From: Segatella copri | GTDB lineage: Bacteria; Bacteroidota; Bacteroidia; Bacteroidales; Bacteroidaceae | Reading direction: 5' to 3' | Length of the DNA: 64,000 bases | Assembly (NCBI RefSeq): GCF_026015625.1 | Contig: NZ_JAPDVG010000001.1 | Coordinates: 186,001-250,000, forward strand | Shown here: positions 50,389 to 58,522 of the stretch, piece by piece | How the letters are laid out: each line of letters opens with the position of its first letter | Position numbering within the stretch: position 1 is the stretch's first letter | Made by a program: the position numbers and the translations under genes | The notes under the pieces: generated by a model | Seen by the model: only the letters and a program-made list of their open reading frames with translations | Databases searched by the model: none | What the model was told of the DNA's origin: nothing

Positions 50389-52890
50389 ATGAAGAAGATA
50401 TTTGCTTTAGCAATCTTTCTATTGGGCGCTCAGTCGTTGAGCGCCCGTGATCGCCAGTCTTTTGATAAAGGCTGGCTTTTCACTTTAGCAGATAGTGCCG
50501 GAATGTCAAAGTCTGATTATTCAGACCGACATTGGCGAAGTTTGAATCTTCCTCACGATTGGGCGATAGAGGGCGATTTCTCTCCTTCGAATCCTTCGGG
50601 AGCCGGTGGTGGTGCATTGCCGGGGGGCATCGGATGGTACCGTAAGCACTTCTCGGTGAATCCGAAGGAAAAGTATGACCGGTTTACCATCACCTTTGAT
50701 GGAGTATATATGAATTCTACCGTGTATATCAATGGTCATAAACTCGGAACCCGCCCTTACGGATACAGTACATTCGAGTATGATCTTACACCTTATATTA
50801 ATAAGAAGGGTGATAATGTCATTGCGGTGAAGGTAGACAACAGCGACCAGCCTAACAGTCGCTGGTATTCCGGTTGCGGTATTTACCGCCATGTTTGGCT
50901 CACCAAAACCATGAAAACTGCTTATATTCCCCAATGGGGACAGTATGTAGCAACTTCTCCACAGGGTGATGTCAGGGTGAAGGTGGATTTCGCTGCTTCC
51001 GGTAATAAGATGAAACTCTCTGTCCGTAACACCATCTATGATGCTGCCGGAAAGATTGTAGCCAAGAGTCAGGGTGTTCAGGAACAGAAACTCAAGGTGA
51101 AGGATCCGCATCTCTGGGACATCGGAAAGGGATATCTCTATACTGTCAAGAGCGAGCTGTTAGTAAATGGGAAGGTAGTGGATGTTGCTACGACAACTGC
51201 CGGTTTCCGTGACGTGAAGTTTGATGCAAGGAAGGGCTTCTTCCTCAATGGCAAGAATCTCAAGATAAATGGTGTCTGTGAGCATCATGATTTCGGTTGC
51301 CTGGGTGCTGCTGTCAATGAAGATGCGATGCACCGTAAGCTTACCATCCTTCGCGATATGGGCGTGAACGCTATCCGAAGCAGTCATAATCCTCCGGCAC
51401 CAGAACTCCTGAACATGTGCGATTCGATGGGCTTCCTCGTGATGGACGAGAGTTTTGATATGTGGCGCCGCAAGAAATCGAATGGTGATTATGCCCGTTT
51501 CTTCGATGAATGGCATAAGAAAGACCTGTCTGATCTCATCAAGCGCGACCGTAATCATCCAAGTATCATCATGTGGAGTATCGGTAATGAAGTTCTCGAA
51601 CAATGGTCGGATGCGGCTGCTGATACGCTCAGTCTGGAGCAGGCTAACCTGATTCTGAATGCCGGTCATGATGCTTCAACTTTGGCACATAGCGATGAAC
51701 TGAGTGTCAATTCGCTTCTTACCCAGCATCTGGCAAAAATCGTGAAGGAGTATGATCCTTGGAGCACACGCCCTGTTACTGCTGGCTGCAATGAGCCCGA
51801 CCCGAAGAATCATCTCTTTAAGAGTGGGGCTATTGATGTTATAGGTTTCAATTATCACCATCAGTGGGTGAAGGATGTGCCAAAGAATTTCCCTGGCAAG
51901 CCTTTCATTCTGTCGGAGAGTGTTTCAGCCTTGCAGACTCGTGGCTACTATATGATGCCTAGCGACAGTATTTATACTGCGCCAAAGGAATGGTGGTTGC
52001 CTTATACCGATCCTTCGTTTATGTGTTCGGCTTATGATAATTTCCATGCCTCATGGAGTAGTACCCACGAAGAAACCTGGGATGTGGTGAAGCACAACGA
52101 CTTTGTGGGCGGACAGTTTATCTGGACCGGTTTCGATTATATCGGCGAACCTACTCCTTATGCTTATCCTGCCCGTAGCAGTTATTTTGGCATTATCGAT
52201 TTGGCGGGTCTTCCAAAAGACAGCTATTATATGTATCAGAGTGAGTGGACTCAGAAAGATGTGCTTCATCTCTTCCCTCATTGGAACTGGCTGCCGGGAC
52301 AGACCATCGACATGTGGTGTTATTATAATCATGCCGATGAGGTAGAACTCTTTATCAATGGCAAGAGTCAGGGTATCCGTAAGAAGACTGTCTATGGTGC
52401 AAAGAACGAAGGCGATGCTTTCAGAAAGAGTACTGAATATCATGTGATGTGGCGCGTAAACTTTGAACCGGGAGAAGTAAAGGTTGTAGCCAGAAAGAAT
52501 GGCAAAGTTCTTAGAGAGCAGGTCATAAAGACAGCAGGAGCTCCTCATCATCTTGTGTTGAAGAAGACTTATCAGGGCTGTCAGGCTTTTGGCTCTTCTG
52601 ATCCGACCACCTTTGTCGAGGTGAATGTAGTAGATAAAGACGGCAATCTCTGTCCGAACGCAGATAACCAGATTTTCTTCTCTGTCTCCGCTGAACAAGG
52701 GGCAAGTGAGCAGAATATCCCGAATGCACCAAAAATTCTGGGAACTGATAATGGTTGTCAGACTTCTTTGGAGCGTTTCACCGATTCACATCGCAAGGCA
52801 TTCTTCGGAAAATGTGTCGTTGTGATAAAAGGAAAGGGAACCCTCAAGGCACAAGCAGTAGACTTAAAGGATGCTTCTGTAGCTCTGTGA
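50389..52890 (+). CDS. Glycoside hydrolase family 2 (beta-galactosidase-like)
   Basis: An 833-residue secreted enzyme: signal peptide 1-19 (SLSA), jelly-roll sugar-binding domain (about 25-190), immunoglobulin-like domain (about 195-290), TIM barrel (about 295-590) with acid/base Glu401 in SIGNEVLE and nucleophile Glu510 in ILSESVSAL, then C-terminal DUF4982-like and Ig-like domains. Known: family GH2 includes beta-galactosidases, beta-mannosidases and beta-glucuronidases; sequence style fits beta-galactosidase. With the alpha-xylosidase-like gene one base before, it resembles the side-chain trimming pair of xyloglucan loci. Terminator-like hairpin follows at 52937. Confidence 0.9.
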   Translation: MKKIFALAIFLLGAQSLSARDRQSFDKGWLFTLADSAGMSKSDYSDRHWRSLNLPHDWAIEGDFSPSNPSGAGGGALPGGIGWYRKHFSVNPKEKYDRFTITFDGVYMNSTVYINGHKLGTRPYGYSTFEYDLTPYINKKGDNVIAVKVDNSDQPNSRWYSGCGIYRHVWLTKTMKTAYIPQWGQYVATSPQGDVRVKVDFAASGNKMKLSVRNTIYDAAGKIVAKSQGVQEQKLKVKDPHLWDIGKGYLYTVKSELLVNGKVVDVATTTAGFRDVKFDARKGFFLNGKNLKINGVCEHHDFGCLGAAVNEDAMHRKLTILRDMGVNAIRSSHNPPAPELLNMCDSMGFLVMDESFDMWRRKKSNGDYARFFDEWHKKDLSDLIKRDRNHPSIIMWSIGNEVLEQWSDAAADTLSLEQANLILNAGHDASTLAHSDELSVNSLLTQHLAKIVKEYDPWSTRPVTAGCNEPDPKNHLFKSGAIDVIGFNYHHQWVKDVPKNFPGKPFILSESVSALQTRGYYMMPSDSIYTAPKEWWLPYTDPSFMCSAYDNFHASWSSTHEETWDVVKHNDFVGGQFIWTGFDYIGEPTPYAYPARSSYFGIIDLAGLPKDSYYMYQSEWTQKDVLHLFPHWNWLPGQTIDMWCYYNHADEVELFINGKSQGIRKKTVYGAKNEGDAFRKSTEYHVMWRVNFEPGEVKVVARKNGKVLREQVIKTAGAPHHLVLKKTYQGCQAFGSSDPTTFVEVNVVDKDGNLCPNADNQIFFSVSAEQGASEQNIPNAPKILGTDNGCQTSLERFTDSHRKAFFGKCVVVIKGKGTLKAQAVDLKDASVAL

Positions 52891-52993
52891 TTGTAGTAAT
52901 ATTCTGAAAAACAAAACATTAAGGATTTATATTGCGAAGAAGAGGATGTGTCATAAGTTTATGATTCACCCTCTTCTTGTCGTTGGTAAATAT

Positions 52994-53104
52994 GGGTTAT
53001 GTTGCTGGAAGAGATAGGATATGTTGCTGAAAGAGATAGGGTATGTTGTTGAAAGAGATAGAATAAGTTGTAGAAAGAGATAGGATATGTTGTTGAGACA
53101 GTCA
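52994..53104. repeat. 22-bp tandem repeat, five copies
   Basis: Units start at 52994, 53017, 53039, 53061 and 53083; consensus begins GGATATGTTGTTGAAAGAG. The first unit has 23 bases, the others 22. No spacers. Confidence 0.82.
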
Positions 53105-53116
53105 GTATCTTCGGTC

Positions 53117-53204
53117 GCACAACAGCTGTTGTGCGCTTGCATAACAGCTGATATGCGCATGCACAACACCTGTTGTGCATGCGGTAGTCAACTGTTATAC
53201 ACCA
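53117..53204. repeat. 22-bp tandem repeat of palindromes, four copies
   Basis: Units at 53117, 53139, 53161 and 53183. The first contains the 20-base perfect palindrome CGCACAACAGCTGTTGTGCG (53116-53135), the third GCATGCACAACA-CC-TGTTGTGCATGC (arms 53157-53168 and 53171-53182). The fourth is degenerate. Confidence 0.8.
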
Positions 53205-53395
53205 ACTATTATCCTGATTTATGACACACCCTCTTTTTTCGCTCTTAAAAACGAAAAAGGTTTTGAAGCATTGGGACCCAAGGAATTTGGGTATCTCTAT
53301 TATGCTAGTAATAGAAATTTAGCTTCAAAACCTGCGGCAAAGATACATCTTTTTTTCGAATAAAAAAACTTTTTCGAATAAAAAATATAAAAAAC

Positions 53396-53426
53396 TTGCT
53401 CTTATCAAAAAATATACGTAACTTTG
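53396..53426 (+). promoter_or_regulatory. promoter of the GNAT gene at 53549
   Basis: TTG (53396-53398), 20 bases, TAACTTTG (53419-53426). A short reading frame of 15 codons (MKKVIFVEFPHDAGA, 53460-53507) lies in the leader. Confidence 0.6.
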
Positions 53427-53548
53427 TAAACGATAAGGCATCAAACCCAATCTGCAATCATGAAAAAAGTAATCTTTGTAGAATTTCCTCACGATGCTGG
53501 AGCATGAAAGAAATAACAATAATAAAACAATAAACAAAAAATAGTATA

Positions 53549-54124
53549 ATGAAAATTCAAATAGAACAGGCTACGCCAGACAAGGCTTCGCATATCGCAT
53601 CGCTTATCATGGAGGCGATGAATGCGCAGTGTTGCCAAAATTTTGCTGGTCCTCAGCATACATTGGTTGATTTTCACCGTATGATGACTAAACTTGTAGA
53701 GATGGAGGACAGTCAGTATAGTTATAAGAATACATTGGTTGCTATGTCTACTGATGGCATTCTTGTTGGCATCTTGGTTGCATACGATGGTGCTGACGTC
53801 AAAAGATTACGTAAGCGCTTTATTGAGGCTGCGATCGTGGCTTTTGGAATAGACTATTCGGCTATGGAGCTTGAAACTGAGGAAGGTGAGTTCTATTTGG
53901 ATAGTTTGGCAGTTTCTAACCAATACCGTGGAAAAGGTATTGCATCTAAACTGTTGGATGCTGCTATCTCTCGCGCAAGAGAATTAGGACTTCCTGCTGT
54001 AGGTTTGCTTTGTGATAAAGGCAATCCGAAAGCGGAGCGTCTCTATACGAAGGTTGGTTTCCAATATGTCAATGATACCACTTGGGGTGGTCATGCAATG
54101 AAACATCTTCAGTATAAATTGTAA
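53549..54124 (+). CDS. GNAT family N-acetyltransferase
   Basis: A 191-residue single-domain acetyltransferase. The acetyl-CoA loop is SNQYRGKGIASKLLDAAISRA (about 130-150), followed by GNPKAERLYTKVGFQYV, the usual C-terminal GNAT motif. Known: moves an acetyl group to an amine of a small molecule or protein. The substrate cannot be named. The gene stands alone with its own promoter. Confidence 0.9.
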   Translation: MKIQIEQATPDKASHIASLIMEAMNAQCCQNFAGPQHTLVDFHRMMTKLVEMEDSQYSYKNTLVAMSTDGILVGILVAYDGADVKRLRKRFIEAAIVAFGIDYSAMELETEEGEFYLDSLAVSNQYRGKGIASKLLDAAISRARELGLPAVGLLCDKGNPKAERLYTKVGFQYVNDTTWGGHAMKHLQYKL

Positions 54125-54142
54125 TCTGATAGGGCAAACTGT

Positions 54143-54154
54143 GCAAACGTTTGC
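54143..54154. promoter_or_regulatory. LacI-type operator GCAAACGTTTGC
   Basis: A perfect 12-base palindrome inside a longer symmetric context (GGGCAAAC before, GTTTGCCC across its right half). A half-site GCGCAAACGG follows at 54198-54207, just before a -7 box. The form is like the operator upstream of the lacI-family gene at 42104. Confidence 0.55.
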
Positions 54155-54210
54155 CCAATAAAAAGTATAGAAATCAACAGAAAATGTGCTGTTTATTGCG
54201 CAAACGGTAG

Positions 54211-54335
54211 TATCTTTGCACCATAAGTTCATAACGAATAGGTTTTTTGGTTTTTAGAAAAGATATTTTATTAGTTTTTGTTGATTTAATAATAAAAGCT
54301 CGGTCTGCAGTGATGCAATACCGAGCTTTTGTATT
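54211..54335 (+). ncRNA. candidate small RNA, plus strand, about 110 nt
   Basis: TATCTTTG (54211-54218) could start a transcript that ends at an 11-bp perfect hairpin AAAAGCTCGGT/ACCGAGCTTTT (54294-54304 and 54320-54330) followed by TGTATTTTT. There is no credible reading frame between. The LacI-type operator lies just upstream. Confidence 0.4.
54294..54330. terminator. bidirectional terminator
   Basis: An 11-bp perfect stem with a 15-base loop, with T runs on the plus side and A runs on the other. It can end the plus-strand small transcript and, on the minus strand, the symporter gene (stop 54372). Confidence 0.75.
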
Positions 54336-54371
54336 TTTACTCCCATTCAGGATATTTTCTTTCTGTATCTT

Positions 54372-55748
54372 TTATTCTAATTCCTCTATTTCTTTTTCGT
54401 CCATGTCTTTATCTAACTGGTCTCTCCACAGATACTTTCTGGTTTCATGCACTATGATACCACTCAGGCAGAGCAAGGAGATAAGGTTTGGTATGGCCAT
54501 CAGGGCATTCATGCAGTCGGCAATGTTCCAAACCAGTCCCAGACTGATAACACTACCCAGGAAGATAGTAGCAATATAGACTATGCGGAAACAGAGCATC
54601 CACTTTTTGCCTTTCAGATATTCTACACACCGTTCTCCATAATAACTCCATCCCAATGTCGTACTGAATGCAAATGTTGCCAGTCCGATGGTCAATATCG
54701 GAGCTCCGATATATGGAATCTTACTGAAGGCAGCCTTGGTGAGTGCTGCTCCGTTATGGTAGTCAATGTCTGGATATGCTATGATACTTGAGGTGATGAC
54801 GAGACCTGTAAGGGCACAGATGATGACAGTATCCCAAAAGGTACCGGTAGATGAAACCAATGCCTGACGCACAGGGTTACGGGTTTGGGCTGCTGCAGCA
54901 ACGATGGGTGCCGAACCCAGACCACTTTCGTTAGAGAACAATCCGCGGGCTATACCATAGCGGGCTGCAATCATCACGGTACTTCCAGCGAAGCCGCCAC
55001 CTGCAGCCTTAGTTGTGAATGCAGAGTCAAAGATTACGTGGAGGGCAGGCAATAAATAAGCATGATTTACACAGAGGATGTAGATGCAGCCTAATACATA
55101 AAAGAGTGCCATGAAAGGTACCAGCATGCCACAAACCTTGGAGATACTTTTCACGCCTCCAAGAATCACAGCTGCTCCTAAAGCCGTAACGATGGTTCCA
55201 GTAATGTATGGAGAAATGCCGTATTGGTTTTCTACCAGGGTAGAGATGGCATTTGCCTGTACCGTGCTGCCGATTCCGAATGATGCCAATGCGGCAAAGA
55301 GGGCGAACAGGACTGCAAGCCATTTCCAGCCCAATCCTTTTTCCAGGGCATACATAGGACCACCCAACATCGTGCCTCGCTTGGTCTTTACGCGATATTT
55401 TACGGCGAGTAATCCTTCGGCATATTTGGTAGAAATACCAAAGACACCGGTTAACCAGCACCAGAGTACGGCTCCTGGTCCGCCAAGAGCGATAGCTGTA
55501 GCCACACCGATGATGTTACCGGTACCAATTGTAGCTGCCAGTGCTGTTGCCAGTGCTCCGAACTGTGAAACATCTCCTGTGGCATTCTTGTCTTTCTTTA
55601 CAGACAGTTTGATTGCCTTGAAAATCTTGCGTTGTGGAAAGCGCAAGCGGATGGTCAGAAAGATGTGGGTTCCCAACAGCAGGATAATCATAGGCCATCC
55701 CCAGAGGAATGAACTAAATGCGGTGAAAAAATCGTTTATTGCATCCAT
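54372..55748 (-). CDS. Alanine/glycine:cation symporter (AGCS family)
   Basis: A 458-residue inner-membrane protein with about eleven helices. Family signatures: GDVSQFGALATALAATIGTGNIIGVATAI near residue 60-85, LFSNESGLGSAPIVAAAA near 270-290 and the aromatic end of helix 10. Known role: Na+ (or H+)-coupled uptake of alanine or glycine. Length is normal. Start ATG at 55748, with a 78-base gap from the DUF4230 gene upstream, so it may be part of the same transcript. Confidence 0.93.
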   Translation of the reverse strand: MDAINDFFTAFSSFLWGWPMIILLLGTHIFLTIRLRFPQRKIFKAIKLSVKKDKNATGDVSQFGALATALAATIGTGNIIGVATAIALGGPGAVLWCWLTGVFGISTKYAEGLLAVKYRVKTKRGTMLGGPMYALEKGLGWKWLAVLFALFAALASFGIGSTVQANAISTLVENQYGISPYITGTIVTALGAAVILGGVKSISKVCGMLVPFMALFYVLGCIYILCVNHAYLLPALHVIFDSAFTTKAAGGGFAGSTVMIAARYGIARGLFSNESGLGSAPIVAAAAQTRNPVRQALVSSTGTFWDTVIICALTGLVITSSIIAYPDIDYHNGAALTKAAFSKIPYIGAPILTIGLATFAFSTTLGWSYYGERCVEYLKGKKWMLCFRIVYIATIFLGSVISLGLVWNIADCMNALMAIPNLISLLCLSGIIVHETRKYLWRDQLDKDMDEKEIEELE

Positions 55749-55826
55749 CTCTTAAAAATTTTATGTTTATCTTATATCTATATTTTTTATACCTGATAAC
55801 GCAGTTACTTGTGTATTATAACCTTG

Positions 55827-56399
55827 TTATTTCTCAAATTCTATCTTTACGTTTTTGAATCCCATTGCTTTCAGCATCTCTCTAAACTGAGTCTTGGCAT
55901 TCGCCTGTGCAGTATAGATATTGGTGCGGTTTAAGCAACGTTTCTTCATGGCTTGATAAGCACGCTCATACATAGCCTGTCTGTCGCTGCCTGTCCATTT
56001 GCCTTCTTCAAAGAAACTCTTGGTCTTCGCTTCGTCAATGAAGTTATGGTCTAGCAGTTTGATAGGAGGTAAAGTGCATACGATGCTGTCCTGGTTGGCT
56101 TGTAGCCATCCTTTTTTAACATCCTTCATATCGATACCCAAGCGCAATGTTCCGTAATAGATACGTACCAGTTGGTCGTCGCCAAAAAAGCCACGGCGTA
56201 TAGTATCTATCAGTTCTTCATCACTTACAGATAGAAATTCCCATTGACCGATATTCTCGATGCTTTCTACCTGAGTGGGTGAGAGGGTTGTCTTATCTTC
56301 CTGTACCACGCTGACCTCGTTGTCTTTGGTGAGCCAATAGAAGGCTCCACCCAGAATAAGGATCAGTGCTAATAGTACGATGATTTGTATTCTTTTCAT
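55827..56399 (-). CDS. DUF4230 family protein 2
   Basis: A 190-residue protein with an N-terminal membrane helix (about 5-24) and an outside domain of the DUF4230 family (about 45-190): LRLGIDMKDVKKGW, IVCTLPPIKLLDHNFIDEAK and REMLKAMGFKNVKIEFE at the end. It is a partner of the upstream DUF4230 gene, 17 bases away. Known: the family has no assigned function. The two copies share order of motifs but differ much in sequence. Confidence 0.82.
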   Translation of the reverse strand: MKRIQIIVLLALILILGGAFYWLTKDNEVSVVQEDKTTLSPTQVESIENIGQWEFLSVSDEELIDTIRRGFFGDDQLVRIYYGTLRLGIDMKDVKKGWLQANQDSIVCTLPPIKLLDHNFIDEAKTKSFFEEGKWTGSDRQAMYERAYQAMKKRCLNRTNIYTAQANAKTQFREMLKAMGFKNVKIEFEK

Positions 56400-56416
56400 A
56401 TCATTGTTCTCCTCGC

Positions 56417-57088
56417 TTAGTGATTCTTTTCGATAGTTGTCTTATCCAGAAGAGTCTTCAGATCATTGAAAGTGAATTTCTTCCTGAAACTGATTTTGAT
56501 ATTCTCTTCTGCGAATCCCATGTCCTGTAGCATCGGAATCAGGGTGTTTGCTGCACTTTGGCGTGCCTGCTCAAGAATATCTAGGTTCGGGATATCGCGA
56601 ATGATACTTTCCCTGCCTTGTTGTTCGAATTGTGACAGTTCTGCATCACTGTAGTTCTTTCTGGTGAGTGAAACGAATTGTCTTACACCTTCATGATTGA
56701 TTTTACTGCTGGTGAGCATCACTTTTGGGTCTGGTAAGATGATTTCTATCTTGTCGCCTTGTCGGTTAACGTTCTTAGCAGAGAATCCTGAAAAGTCTAC
56801 ATAAGCTTTTAATGTCGCATCCATCGGAATGGCCACCTTGCGGTTTGAGCCGGGAACATGAATATTAAAGTCTTTCTTGAACAGTGAGCCCTTTAGATTG
56901 AGCTGGTCATCATGTGTTATAATCTTATGAACATGAGCTTCTGCTGTATATAAGCGATTGCATTTCTGTATCTGCATCACCATCACAGGTATTGTGTCGA
57001 TGACTTGCTCCTTCTTTTCTGTTTGCTGATGCGAACATGAAATGAAGGCAAAAAATACAGAAATGATAAATATTAACCTCTTTTTCAT
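56417..57088 (-). CDS. DUF4230 family lipoprotein 1
   Basis: I start at 57088 (MKKRLIFIISVFFAFISCSHQ), 223 residues, rather than at the longer upstream frame, because a lipoprotein signal begins there (lipobox FISC, Cys 18) and a -7 box lies close by. The DUF4230 domain covers about 60-220 (YVDFSGFSAKNVNRQGDKIEIILPDPKV, MLQDMGFAEENIKISF). It is followed by the second DUF4230 gene. Function unknown; anchored in the periplasm. Confidence 0.8.
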   Translation of the reverse strand: MKKRLIFIISVFFAFISCSHQQTEKKEQVIDTIPVMVMQIQKCNRLYTAEAHVHKIITHDDQLNLKGSLFKKDFNIHVPGSNRKVAIPMDATLKAYVDFSGFSAKNVNRQGDKIEIILPDPKVMLTSSKINHEGVRQFVSLTRKNYSDAELSQFEQQGRESIIRDIPNLDILEQARQSAANTLIPMLQDMGFAEENIKISFRKKFTFNDLKTLLDKTTIEKNH

Positions 57089-57110
57089 ACTAAATGTCTT
57101 TATTATGCTG

Positions 57111-57118
57111 CAAAGGTA
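57111..57118 (-). promoter_or_regulatory. -7 box of the DUF4230 pair
   Basis: Minus-strand TACCTTTG followed by CAGC, 22 bases before the start at 57088. A second possible box TAACTTTG lies at 57252-57245. Confidence 0.5.
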
Positions 57119-57333
57119 CGGCAAATTGTTCGAAAAACAAAACAAAATCGTTTTTTTTGATGTTCTTTTGCTAAGAAATGAAAAAAAAAGCAGAAAAAGC
57201 ACTTTTTTTTATATCTTGATTAAACCTTTTCATTTTCTTTTCGTCAAAGTTACGATTAGAATTCATAAACTGAACTTTTATTATATCGTGTAAGATTCAA
57301 TAGGAAATTTATTAGTTAGTATTTAGGTATGTT

Positions 57334-57367
57334 AAGGCGTCTGCTTGTGAAAGTAGGCGCCTTTTTG
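57334..57367 (+). terminator. orphan hairpin terminator
   Basis: AAGGCGTCTGC (57334-57344) pairs with GTAGGCGCCTT (57353-57363), 11 bp with two G-T pairs, then TTTTG. No plus-strand gene ends nearby; it may shield the lipoprotein promoter or end an unseen small transcript. Confidence 0.6.
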
Positions 57368-57407
57368 CATCTGATTTTGTGTAAGAATGTAGATTTCGGT
57401 CCTTTTC

Positions 57408-57439
57408 TTTGGCTATTTCAAAAGAAAAATGTACTTTTG
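57408..57439 (+). promoter_or_regulatory. promoter of the lipoprotein gene at 57460
   Basis: TTTG (57408-57411), 20 bases, TACTTTTG (57432-57439), 20 bases before the ATG. Confidence 0.72.
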
Positions 57440-57459
57440 CAGTAAGAAAAAATAACGGA

Positions 57460-58038
57460 ATGAAACGAATTGATTATATATTAATAGGTCTTTTGGCTAT
57501 TTCTAGCTTGACGGCTTGTACAGAAAAGAAGAAGAGTAATATCATTATTGCTCCTAAACCGGTGGCTAAGGTTGTGAACAAAGCTACTCAGAAAATGAGT
57601 GATTATGAGCAGACCAGAGAGGCTGACTGGGTTGGTTCCCATTATAAAGTGGTGGTGAAGCGTAGTTCTGACAAGGAACTTCCGGTTCTCCAGTTGGACG
57701 AAAATACCAAGTATTATGATAACAGAATTTCGGTTAAGGTATTGAGAAGCGATGGTTCTGAATTCTTTAGCCGTACTTTCACAAAGAAAGATTTCACATC
57801 CTATATTGACAAACATACACAGGACATGGGTGCTTTGCTCGGTATTGTGTATGTAAAAGCAGAAGGTGATTATCTTTACTTCGCAGCAAGTGTTGGGTCG
57901 CCTGATGTTACCAGCGATGAATGTGTACCTCTGGTACTTAAGATTTCCCGAATGGGTAGTATCTCTATATCAAAGGATGAGAAGTTGGATACCAACGCTT
58001 CTGCTGAAGAGGAAGAAGAGGAAGAAGATGGGGTATAA
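57460..58038 (+). CDS. Lipoprotein of unknown function
   Basis: Start at 57460 (MKRIDYILIGLLAISSLTACTEKKKS), because the longer frame would begin upstream of the promoter. A lipobox LTAC (Cys 20) follows a hydrophobic helix. The 192-residue protein has a basic stretch near 25-50 and a beta-rich domain with HYKVVVKRSSDKELPVLQLDE and ends in a run of Glu (EEEEEEED). I do not recognise the family; similar DUF4738-like proteins occur in Prevotella. It stands alone with its own promoter. Confidence 0.75.
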   Translation: MKRIDYILIGLLAISSLTACTEKKKSNIIIAPKPVAKVVNKATQKMSDYEQTREADWVGSHYKVVVKRSSDKELPVLQLDENTKYYDNRISVKVLRSDGSEFFSRTFTKKDFTSYIDKHTQDMGALLGIVYVKAEGDYLYFAASVGSPDVTSDECVPLVLKISRMGSISISKDEKLDTNASAEEEEEEEDGV

Positions 58039-58065
58039 AGCGGTTCTTCCGTTGACTCATAATGA

Positions 58066-58110
58066 GAAATTTATGGCAATTAGAACTTTTTGGATTAAAT
58101 TCCATGCTTG
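58066..58110. repeat. dispersed intergenic repeat, copy 2
   Basis: Matches 18354-18400 with core AATTAGAACTTTT. It lies just after the lipoprotein gene and before the GNAT pair. Confidence 0.5.
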
Positions 58111-58252
58111 ATAAGCAGATTTCTTAGAAAACATTTGGAGATTCCGACAAATATAGACAGAACTTTCGCATGTGGTTTAAGTACGGGCTGAAGGCCCAAA
58201 AGCTTTTAATATGCGTTTTAATACTAAAAAGAACAAAATAACCTGCTAAATA

Positions 58253-58284
58253 TTTGGAAGTTACAGAAATATTGCTTAATTTTG
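58253..58284 (+). promoter_or_regulatory. promoter of the small-protein/GNAT pair
   Basis: TTTG (58253-58256), 20 bases, TAATTTTG (58277-58284). The leader (58285-58366) holds a palindrome GAAAGCAAGCTTTC (58310-58323) inside CTCGGCAATT/CATTGCGCTCG flanks. The whole gap 58039-58366 has no other gene. Confidence 0.68.
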
Positions 58285-58366
58285 CAAAAGAAAAGCTGCC
58301 CTCGGCAATTTGAAAGCAAGCTTTCATTGCGCTCGTTTGCATCACAAACATTTAAATGATATAATT

Positions 58367-58522
58367 ATGTTAGGAATAAATGCACCAAAAGTTTTAGCTA
58401 AAGGCAAATACGCACAAGCTGTTCGTAAAGCCGCTCTTGCATCCATCGGTGCAAAAGCAAAGAAAGATGATGCCACAAAGACATCAAATTATCCATATAA
58501 ATTTGAGTGGAATTTAGAATGA
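58367..58522 (+). CDS. 51-residue partner protein upstream of GNAT (possible antitoxin)
   Basis: Start at 58367 (MLGINAPKVLAKGKYAQAVRKAAL), the first ATG after the promoter. The protein is basic in its first half (many Lys and Ala, probably helical) and ends KFEWNLE. I know no family. Its stop overlaps the start of the GNAT gene by 4 bases (ATGA), the arrangement of toxin-antitoxin pairs. It lacks the ribbon-helix-helix fold of known GNAT antitoxins. Confidence 0.65.
   Translation: MLGINAPKVLAKGKYAQAVRKAALASIGAKAKKDDATKTSNYPYKFEWNLE

Larger units (their letters stand above)
52937..53240. repeat. terminator-like inverted repeats enclosing a 22-bp repeat mosaic
   Basis: Arm 1 (52937-52956, AAGAAGAGGATGTGTCATAA) can pair with arm 2 (52959-52978) or, better in the TGTGTCATAA part, with arm 3 (53219-53234, TTATGACACACCCTCTTT), which is followed by TTTTTT as in a terminator. 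Between arm 2 and arm 3 lie about ten tandem units. Confidence 0.75.

Noticed and set aside
52994..53204. Possible CRISPR array or protein-coding repeat
   Set aside because: No spacers between units; translations of the array in any frame are short and low-complexity.
54247..54579. 110-codon plus-strand frame over the end of the symporter gene
   Set aside because: It starts with a non-ATG codon, runs through a terminator hairpin and overlaps the symporter antisense.
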